From Coprinellus micaceus (lineage: Eukaryota; Basidiomycota; Agaricomycetes; Agaricales; Psathyrellaceae): a DNA stretch of 64,000 bases. Where the stretch lies: NCBI GenBank assembly GCA_951394405.1, contig OX596339.1, positions 1,488,001 through 1,552,000 on the forward strand, read 5' to 3'. The position numbers were made by a program, and so were the translations under genes. The notes beneath the pieces were generated by a model. That model saw only the letters and a list, made by a program, of their open reading frames with translations, searched no databases and was not told where the DNA came from. Positions 56,988 to 64,000 of the stretch are shown here, piece by piece (position 1 is the first letter of the stretch; the number at the start of each line of letters is the position of its first letter).

Positions 56988-57114
56988 GGCACTATAGCCA
57001 AGTGGTTAAGGCGATGCACTCGAATTCCTTCGATATGTTCCTCCGGATTTGTCGAATTCCGAAACCGAAATGCATTCCACTTTGTGGGCGTAGGTTCAAG
57101 TCCTACTGGTGTCG
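56988..57114 (+). tRNA. tRNA-Ser(CGA) with 45-nt intron
   Basis: The acceptor stem is GGCACTA paired with TGGTGTC (two G-T pairs), with discriminator G as in serine tRNAs. The A box TAGCCAAGTGG and B box GGTTCAAGTCC are both intact. The anticodon stem is ATGCA/TGCAT around the loop CTCGAA, so the anticodon is CGA (codon UCG). The intron occupies 57025-57069, just 3' of the base after the anticodon, the canonical site. The long variable arm is CCAC-TTT-GTGG, and the T stem GTAGG/CCTAC is perfect. Overall it strongly resembles yeast tRNA-Ser(CGA), which also has an intron. Transcribed by RNA polymerase III and spliced by the tRNA endonuclease. Confidence 0.93.
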
Positions 57115-57720
57115 TGTCTTTTTGGCCTCTCGAGGAAGGGGGGTAGGGGGAAGGGTCCTTTTTCTCCCCTTCAAGTGTCTACGACCGAGCCGAAGCCAGG
57201 AACATCGGGAGGGGACCGTTGAACTGCCAGAGGGTTCGAAACAGGTTCAAGTCCTGCTGGTGTCATGACTTTTGGCCCCCGGGGGAGGGGCATGGGGGAA
57301 GGGGTTCTTTTTCTCCCCCTCAAGTACCTTGTACCTACAACCGATGCAGAACCTCGATGAACAGAGCCGAAGCATGGGGCATCAGGAGGGGACCATTGAA
57401 AAGTGTGGACCACAGGTTCGAGTCATGCCAGCCTCAAGGTGTTCCCTTTTTCCTTCCCCCTGCCCTTCCATCCGATGCGATGCCGGGAGGGAGGTTGAAC
57501 CTGTTTTTTCCTGCTTTGAGATGCGGTCGCTCTGCTGCCAAAAAAAAGCCCCTAGCCTTGCTAGTGTCTAGACTTTTTGGAAGGGGGGATGGGGAAGGGG
57601 TCCTTTTTCTCGAATCTCCCCCCCCCCAAGTACTTACAACCGACGCATAACCTCGATGAACAGAGCCGAAGCATGGAGCATCAGGAGGGGACCATCATTG
57701 AACTACCAATGGGTTTGAAT
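57093..57720 (+). repeat. degenerate tandem copies of the tRNA-Ser 3' end and flank
   Basis: After the tRNA, its T-arm and acceptor half plus about 150 bp of flank recur. The second copy starts near 57243 (GGTTCAAGTCCTGCTGGTGT) and a third, more decayed, near 57552 (CTTGCTAGTGTCTAGAC). Each is followed by a G-rich run, a CTTTTTCTC tract, CAAGT..CTACRACCGA, AGCCGAAGC and AGGAGGGGACC. The segment GATGAACAGAGCCGAAGCAT occurs at both about 57354 and 57656. A partial T-arm occurs at about 57412. The copies lack the 5' half and so are not functional tRNAs. Confidence 0.7.
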
Positions 57721-60700
57721 TCTGGCTCAACCACAGTACGTACAACTCTCCGACTCAGAACCACTCTTTCTCATCCTCGTAAGCGACTCAGAGACGAGCC
57801 GCTCTATGTTCACCTAGGTTCAGAGGTGGGAACGCCATAGGAGTTACCCACTCGCCCCGGCGTAGGCTCAGAGGCTCGTGACATGTGATAGAGTGGCCTG
57901 CTAGTGTCGACTGGTCTCTTTGCACCATTTCCCCCCGATCTCCCCCGGAGTGCGGCACACCCACAGAAATCCTGCTGGTGCCGTCGATCTTTTGCCTCGG
58001 CCCTCGTTCAGCGCGCTTTTTATCACATTCTCGTTACTCCTCCCGACATGCAGGCCTGTAGCCCTTACGAGCCATCGAAAAGTGGGAAAGAGGAAGAAGT
58101 TGGATGGTCGGTATCCGGTGGCGAGGGACGAGATTGGTGCGGGCGCCTGTTGCGCATGTGTAAATTACTAAACCAGGATAGGCCCTCGGGGGCAAGCCGT
58201 CATGGGACTTGAACGCACGAAACTCGGCTCAATAGACAAAGAGAATAGGTCCATTATTCACCATATCAGCATTCGCTGCGGGTCACCGCACTGATCGTTC
58301 ACTATTCTCCGATTATCCATCGATGCCACCGGAAACCACCCTTCCAGTGGAGTCGCCGTAACTCTGAGGTCCCGCTGAATGCTTCGTAATGGACCAGGCA
58401 AATCCCCTCGACTATACTCGCCTTATTCCAAGGTAGTCCAAGGGGGTCGGAATCCGGATAAATAGGACCGGGCGAGTAAACTACTTCTCCCCCCGAGAAA
58501 TCGGCAGAGGGCCTTGATCGTGACCGTATTTGTTGCGGCGGCTGGTATGTTCGCGTCTGGCTGGGCATTTTTATCTTCGTGGCTCGTTACTTCGCCGACA
58601 GACACAAATGCGCGGGGGGCAAGGAAGAGAGATAAGTACCACCGGGGAGTGAAGTATTTGAATATGCGTCCTGGGGAGATATAATGGAGTGTGCGTACTG
58701 TTGTATACATTCTCTTGAACACTTTGCACATGCCCTGAAGGCACTTGCTGAAGGGGACCGATAGTGGCGTTTGACACCCTGGAATCGTCGAGTGAGTATT
58801 GGCCCTTGTCCCAGCACACGCACAGAAGCCGATGGATTTGGGTTTGTTGGCGGCGCGAATTCAATGAAGGTGAACGGAACCAAAGAAAGTAGTGGATGGC
58901 TTGAGGTGTAGATGACGGCCGCCCCTTCGCATTCGTGTCCAGTTGAGTTCGTATCGACGGAGAGCACCATCGGCCCCTGCGTTTGTCGGGCTCTTTCGCT
59001 CAGAAGCGAGCAGCGCTTCGCTCGATTAGGAAGGACTAAGCACTGAATAGGGAATCCACTTCCTGAGGCTCAGCAAAATAAATGCTTGCTCTTCGGGAGG
59101 CCCTTTCTCCACCCTAGCCGTATGGAGCTGTCAATGATACGGAGGAGTGGATTGTATCATGAATGAACTCATTGGCGTTTACCAGGCCTTGGAAAAATCG
59201 GGGCATCTCTTCTCTGTCTGATTTAGTTGACGCCATTCCGTTAACAATCGGCTTCATCTTCTGTGTAAATGAGTGGGTCGGTGAAAGAAGCATGATGTCT
59301 TGGGACAGGATCTGGGTGTTCTCCCACTCCAAGGACGGAGATTGCTGTCGAGACGTCGCCGAGCACAGGGTTCTTGGGCCAATGGCACAGGCTCTCCTCT
59401 TCGGCGCCCTTGAAGCCCATCGACATCCATTGTAGTGAAACGTTTTGAGGGGTGTAGATCCCCGACCATGTGCGACCTGAGGCGATAAGGGACACAGACC
59501 ACGAGCCGCTCTGCTCTTTCCCGTACATTCGTTCTGGAAAGGTGCTCCAGAAAGGTGGAGCGCCTCCAATAGCAAAACTCGACAAACAGCTTCGAAAATT
59601 CGGCATTGAATGGCGGTGATAACCTGGCACCCGCTCCACCATTGTTAACACTCAGCTCCTTCTCGCTGGTTATCGACAGGAATGAAATCTCCAGGGAGGT
59701 AAGTGATAGCAGTACGGGACTGCTGAGGGCGTCAAGGCGAGGGCACGACACGAAAATCCTGTTCAAGGGCAGCTACTGACTTCATTTACGGCTATCGAAG
59801 AACGAAAGTCGACTAGGCCTTTCTCCGACGAATTCAACCAGGATTCTGTGTCGCGCGAGGCTCCGGTGACTTGAAGAAGCAGACAATGGGCAGCAGGAGA
59901 AGACCACAAGGCAAAATCTTACAGCACCGAATTCCCAAGCAGTGGAGCTTTGTAAATCGTATTCCCTGCTCAGATAGCTTACGGATAGAGATCGGGGGGA
60001 CAAGTGAAAAGCTGATATTTTGGGATGGTCTCTGGGCGTGTCCTGACTCGGGTTGAATCACGAGAAGCGTTGTTCACAGAGTAGGTGTCAGAGGAACTGG
60101 CTATGGTCGTTTTTGAGCGCGTTCTTCGTCATAGCCAATCGGATGACGCAATATTTTGCGCCGTTTCCAGAGTTGAATCCGTGGCAGGGATTAACAGAGG
60201 AAGCTCCCATCGAGCTACAACCGAGATAGGTCGTTTCAGAGGAAAAGAAGCAGAAAAAATGGGGTGGCGCTAAGAGCAGGTCGAGTTTGCCGGAGAAGCC
60301 AAGACTCGGAGTTCACTTTGGGAAGGAAGGCGTACAAGAATCAAGAACGCAATGACAAAAGACCTGAAGAGAGCTGAAATCGCCGAGAGAGTGGCTTCAT
60401 GAGAACGTTCGGTAGGGTTTTCGGTTGGCATAAGGTACCGGTGGCCAGGGATAGAGCACCTGAGAGACGGCTTCTGCAAGCACAACTAGGAAGATGACAC
60501 AAGACCATCCGCCCCATAAGGTCCACTCTGGTATGCCGGGATTACGCTGGAATTACACCTGAACATCCCTTCATAAGTGCCACTACAAAACGTTGGGATT
60601 ACGGTTGAGGATACAAAGGGAATACGCCGCTTTTTGGCTGTAAATTTCGATTACAAAGGGATTGCATGCCACTTACGCCCAGCGTAACCCCATCGTGATT

Positions 60701-61144
60701 TGGGTGGCAAAACGGCCATGTTTGCTGGTGTTTCCCCGGCGTAACAAAGTCGAGCCTACGCAAGACCGGGCCTTGTGTGAGGAGTCGGGTGGTCCTCGCG
60801 GCGAATCCAAAAATATGGGGCAAGTTGCCCGCTACACGAGGCCATTTCGTCAGGGTTTTCTGCCCGCCACCTCGGAGGATCTGCTGTAAATTAAAAAGAA
60901 TTTCAGAAGTGTGGGATGGGAGTGCAAAGGAAAGAGTCTGGGAAGACCTTAGCAGAGCCCAAGATTCAACATCGGCAAATGCCGAGTCGGTATCCCACAG
61001 TCTGACGGCGCACTCGCTGGGCGCAGTCGCCGTCAAAACATTTCTATTGAACTTTGTCCTTAATACGCCACTGCTTAGGCGCCGGTCGACCTTCAATGTT
61101 GATCGCCTGAATCTCTACTACACTCTTTTGAACCCACTCTCGTT
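57721..61144. other. intergenic, about 3.4 kb
   Basis: No gene is firmly supported. Minus-strand frames around 59114-59766 contain a short leucine-rich stretch (SLTSLEISFLSITSEKEL) but cannot be joined into a gene. A 13-bp inverted pair lies at 60538-60550 (GGGATTACGCTGG) and about 60679-60691 (CCAGCGTAACCCC), with one mismatch. Confidence 0.5.
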
Positions 61145-61810
61145 ATGCTGCTCCCCTACTTCCTCTTCACCGCGCTTCTCTATGTGTGGTCACTCCTTCC
61201 AACCCCTGGCCACGGGGCATTCACAGTCGCCGTCACGTCCGGAAATGATACCAGTGCCGTCGAACAAAACGATGCAGGGACATGGTGCTTCTACCCAGCA
61301 CCTCGCGATGAACGCACCATCCAACCCGAAGAAAGCTGCACGGGCTTGAAGGCCGACTTCAGCTCCGTAATGAAGACCCACCTCCAAGAAACCGCCTCCA
61401 TAGGCTATTATTCCGCGAGCCTCGAGCGGCTGGGAGGGCCTGAATTCATCGTTCAGGCTTATGTCGGGAAATTGTACCTGTGCATCAGCGGACGCGCAAC
61501 GGATGGGCTGTACGAAACCTCTTGCGAAGAGTCGACACGGGACAATCAATTTGGGGTGGGGCCATTTGGGAATAGAACTGTTTGCCAAGTCGGGGAAGCG
61601 CAGGAAACCGTAACGGACGGATGTTATGCCCCTGGACTAACTGAAGAAACCCCTTCGAATAATAGTGCATCTGGTGGATATGTTCGAAAAGGTACGTCTT
61701 CCTTCGGTGGAGCCAAAATGAATGCAGCGGTTCTCATGCTGCCCTTTTACCCAGGCCTCTGGCTCGTACCGGTTGCCATGTATACCCTAGCCTTTCTTCC
61801 GCCTCTATGA
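61145..61810 (+). CDS. secreted cysteine-containing protein, unknown function
   Basis: An intronless 221-aa frame. A signal peptide (MLLPYFLFTALLYVWSLLPT, ending near GHG) precedes an extracellular part with six Cys (WCFYP, SCTG, LCIS, SCEE, VCQV, GCYAP), enough for three disulfides, and sequons NDT, NRT and NNS. The C-terminus is hydrophobic (AAVLMLPFYPGLWLVPVAMY) after a Gly/Ser-rich stretch, consistent with a GPI signal or membrane anchor. No family is recognised. It lies between the two secreted-protein paralogues but is not related to them by sequence. Confidence 0.7.
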   Translation: MLLPYFLFTALLYVWSLLPTPGHGAFTVAVTSGNDTSAVEQNDAGTWCFYPAPRDERTIQPEESCTGLKADFSSVMKTHLQETASIGYYSASLERLGGPEFIVQAYVGKLYLCISGRATDGLYETSCEESTRDNQFGVGPFGNRTVCQVGEAQETVTDGCYAPGLTEETPSNNSASGGYVRKGTSSFGGAKMNAAVLMLPFYPGLWLVPVAMYTLAFLPPL

Positions 61811-62317
61811 CTTCGAATACCCTCATACCAATGACGGCCCCCGACGGACAAAGTGTGCATTGACTTGTTGTGCAGCCTGCATTGTATATCCACCAACGCG
61901 ATGATACCTCAACGTGCTGTTGTGAATTGCCAAATTACCTCCGTGTATTTACCATCTTGGTTGCCAATATTATCCTATCTGGTGAGCGTCATAATGCACT
62001 ATTCAAGCGCCATTCAGTTAACCAGGGCTTAAACAGACCGAAAGAAGCGCGATTTTAGGTGGAGAGGGATTTCCCGAGGATGGATCCGTTCAACAGCTTC
62101 CCTGATTTGTGCTAACACCTTCCAATTCGGGCGGCGCTGCTCAATCGCTCGAATCCGAGAATCCACGTTAGAGAGGTCCGAACGAGCGCGTTTTTGGAGC
62201 ATCAAAGCAAATCGTTAACGTCACCCAGCGCACTGGCGCGTTTTTGGGACGCGAAGGCGCAAGCCGACTATTAGGAAAAACAGATAATTCTCGATATTCT
62301 TGCGGAGTTCTCAAAGG
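61811..62317. other. intergenic, promoter of paralogue 2
   Basis: No gene is seen. It carries two copies of GCGCGTTTTTGG exactly 50 bp apart (62186-62197 and 62236-62247) and the shared element AAGGCGCAAGCCGA (62254-62267). Confidence 0.6.
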
Positions 62318-62325
62318 TATAAAAG
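62318..62325 (+). promoter_or_regulatory. TATA box of second paralogue
   Basis: TATAAAAG lies 84 bp before the ATG at 62409, about the same position as in paralogue 1. Confidence 0.65.
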
Positions 62326-62408
62326 GTGGGTGGTTCCAACAACAAACCTCAGCAGCAGCAGCAGCCATCTACAGCAGCCTTCCAGCTCTCCTACAGCCTC
62401 TTCCAACA

Positions 62409-63095
62409 ATGCTCTTCTTCCCCATTATCGCCTCTTTCTTCGCGTTCGGCGCCCTCACCGCCGTCGCTTCCCCTGCTCCCGCTGTCGACGCCGTCGAGAA
62501 GCGCCAGGATGCTTCCAGCGTCTTGGCCATTCTCAGCACCCTGCAGTCGCAGACGGGCACCATCTTGCCTCAGATCGACAGCCTCGTCAACAGCGACACG
62601 GCCACCGAAGAGAACCTCACTCCTCTTGCCCAGCAGCTCGTCGCTGCCTTGAACTCCGGAGGCGCTTCCCTCGAGTCGCTCAGGGGTCGCGTTAGCCAGA
62701 ATGCTGCTAGCAATGACGAGGCTGCTGAGAAGGCCGCTGCCATCTATACTGTAGGTCTTTGCTCTGGTTCTACATAGAGGACAACGGCTAATTGCACTGT
62801 TTTTTTTTTTTCGTTTTAGGATATCACCAAGAGCCTCGACAATGTCAAGACCAAGAAGCCTCACCTCTACCCCGTCTTCCCCCACTTCGGCCTCGAGGCC
62901 GCCCTCCTCAAGGTTCTCTTCGGTCTCGAGCTAGTCCTCTTCGGCGTCCTCAAGCTCGTCGCTGTCTTGTAAGTCACCTCCTACATCACCATGAACGCTG
63001 ATTCACTGGCCACTATTTTCGACAGGCTGAAGACCGTTGGTGGTTTGCTCAAGGGCCTCGGATTTGTGCTCTTCCTCGTCGCCCTCGGCTTGTAA
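62409..63095 (+). CDS. small secreted protein with hydrophobic tail (paralogue 2)
   Basis: Three exons, 62409-62750, 62820-62968 and 63026-63095, giving 186 aa. It is collinear with the protein at 55835-56505: signal peptide MLFFPIIASFFAFGALTAVA, dibasic site EKRQD, shared LQSQTG.ILPQIDSLVN, shared DNVKTKKPHLYP, and hydrophobic C-half (EAALLKVLFGLELVLFGVLK, TVGGLLKGLGFVLFLVALGL). The two introns fall at the same codons and phases, and exon 2 is 149 nt in both. This shows duplication after the introns were in place. Likely a wall or surface structural protein; the SC15-like idea applies here too. Confidence 0.87.
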
Positions 63096-63465
63096 GCTGC
63101 AGTGGCCGACCAATCGAGTAGTCACCTCTTATCATGGTAGTGCTCCAAGTTTTTTGTTGGTATTGGAGTTCGGAATTGTGACTTGGATTCGGTGTACTGT
63201 TACGGCTTCTTGGTTCGGACCCTCTGTATCGGCGTGTTTGCTCGGTTCGTGAATATGATGTGTTTTTAAGTGCTTCCTCGGTGATAATAAAGGGTAGGCG
63301 CCAACACCCTCGAACTGCAAAGGACGACAGATCTAGACGCAATATCGACGACCGAGAGTTGGAAAGGAGCGACGGCGTGCGTGAAAGGAGTAGTAAGATT
63401 AGATTATGGTATGGCATCCTGGTAACCTAAGAAAAGAAAAGAATAGATAGTCCCTCATATTTTCC
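63096..63465. other. short intergenic gap
   Basis: 3' flanks of paralogue 2 (+) and of the partial gene (-), which converge. Nothing else is seen. Confidence 0.5.
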
Positions 63466-64000
63466 TTAGAGAAGGGAATCCATCTTTGACAGAACCTCCA
63501 AGACTCCGGTGATCAACTCGAAGCCCAAGTCTTCCTCTCCGTCCTTTGCTTCCTTTTTGGCTTCAGTCACCAGACCAAGGACCGACTCCCTTCCGCTCAA
63601 TTCCCCATTGCTACCCATCGCGATCCTGTTGGCCTGTTGTCGCTTGGCCCTCGGGGTGCCCGGCCCCGACCCCGACCCGAACCCAGCTGGGGCGCCACCA
63701 CCAAATGGCCACACAACGAATTCATTCAGGATATCTTCGCAGCGCGCAAACGCCGCCTCCCTTTCTTCGAAGCCAAGTCTGTCGAAGGCGTTATCGAGCA
63801 CGCTAGCACAGTACGCTGAGCTGACGAGACACACGGCGCGGGTCACTCGGCACTGGATGCCCTCCTTGTCGAGCGCGGTTGGAGGGATGGCGGAGGTGGT
63901 CGAAGTGAGGAGGGATACGCAGCGGTTGATTATGGACTCTTTGACGCGAATATCGGCGACAGGGTGGGTGGCCATGTCGAATAGGAGGAAGTTGCGCTTC
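63466..64000 (-). CDS. partial gene running off the right edge, unknown function
   Basis: The C-terminal part of a minus-strand gene. The frame is open from the window end (KRNFLLFDMATHPVADIRVK) to the stop at 63466, so at least 177 aa are seen. The Met at 63975 is therefore probably internal. The sequence is helical (IINRCVSLLTSTTSAIPPTA, LDNAFDRLGFEEREAAFARC) with a Gly-rich loop (GGGAPAGFGSGSGPGTPRAK) and a helical end. No domain is recognised. Confidence 0.7.
   Translation of the reverse strand, partial: KRNFLLFDMATHPVADIRVKESIINRCVSLLTSTTSAIPPTALDKEGIQCRVTRAVCLVSSAYCASVLDNAFDRLGFEEREAAFARCEDILNEFVVWPFGGGAPAGFGSGSGPGTPRAKRQQANRIAMGSNGELSGRESVLGLVTEAKKEAKDGEEDLGFELITGVLEVLSKMDSLL

Noticed and set aside
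58190..58230. tRNA T-arm-like sequence on the minus strand (GTTCAAGTCC)
   Set aside because: The flanking bases do not form a T stem or acceptor stem and no A box is in range.
59114..59766. Possible F-box/LRR gene remnant on the minus strand
   Set aside because: One short leucine-rich stretch only; the frames could not be joined with credible splice sites and no F-box was found.
55835..63095. Secreted-protein genes as a hydrophobin cluster
   Set aside because: The paralogues lack the eight-cysteine pattern; the middle gene has six Cys in a different arrangement.
1..64000. A secondary-metabolite cluster, CRISPR array or prokaryotic system
   Set aside because: No synthase, terpene cyclase or spaced identical repeats; all genes are eukaryotic, intron-rich and mostly housekeeping.

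Overview
The window is nuclear DNA of a filamentous basidiomycete, most likely an agaricomycete. Genes lie a few hundred bases to a few kilobases apart on both strands. Most are cut by many 44-70 nt GT-AG introns with GTRNGT-type donors and CTNAY-like branch sites, and a few introns are longer (up to about 150 nt). The single-exon F-box gene, the Kre9/Knh-like GPI protein and the small secreted proteins with hydrophobic tails also fit this group. No bacterial, viral or organellar genes are seen. Exon joins were worked out by hand: each was required to keep frame and to restore conserved protein motifs.

Layout from left to right. 1-4686 has no solid gene, only a possible mitochondrial-presequence exon at the left edge. 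4687-9192 (+) is a SWI1/ARID subunit of SWI/SNF. 10205-11641 (+) is an F-box protein. 11892-15232 (-) is an inositol polyphosphate 5-phosphatase, divergent from a Saf4/CCDC130 splicing factor at 15769-17098 (+). 17573-19959 (+) is a secreted large catalase. 20447-21908 (+) is a tail-anchored protein, perhaps Pex26-like. 23512-24447 (+) is a DnaJ C-terminal-domain protein with no J domain. 25639-27558 (-) is a disordered protein whose start codon is split by an intron. 27886-29831 (-) is PWP1. 31807-32631 (-) is a Kre9/Knh-like GPI protein. 32919-35530 (-) is a 16-exon citrate synthase ending in SKL. 37310-39551 (+) is a Git1-type glycerophosphoinositol permease. 39874-40476 (+) is the KEOPS subunit Pcc1, convergent with a PA2G4/EBP1-like protein at 40683-42282 (-). 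42585-44547 (-) is a SAM methyltransferase, divergent from complex I NDUFB8 at 44902-45502 (+). 45503-49229 is gene-poor and carries a 323-bp hAT-type MITE with an 8-bp target duplication. 49230-54712 (+) is CAF120. 55835-63095 holds two paralogous small secreted proteins, an intron-bearing tRNA-Ser(CGA) with degenerate tandem copies of its 3' end, and an unrelated secreted cysteine protein. A partial gene (-) runs off the right edge.

The genes are mostly housekeeping (chromatin, splicing, ribosome biogenesis, tRNA modification, respiration, mRNA decay), with a secreted or cell-surface component. They do not form one pathway or a biosynthetic cluster. The most notable observations are a probable 3-nt micro-exon beside the catalytic Asp of citrate synthase, an intron next to its peroxisomal signal that could switch targeting, an in-frame CAF120 intron that would encode a membrane segment if retained, the intron-split start codon, the J-less DnaJ protein, the MITE, and the paralogous secreted pair with matching promoters.
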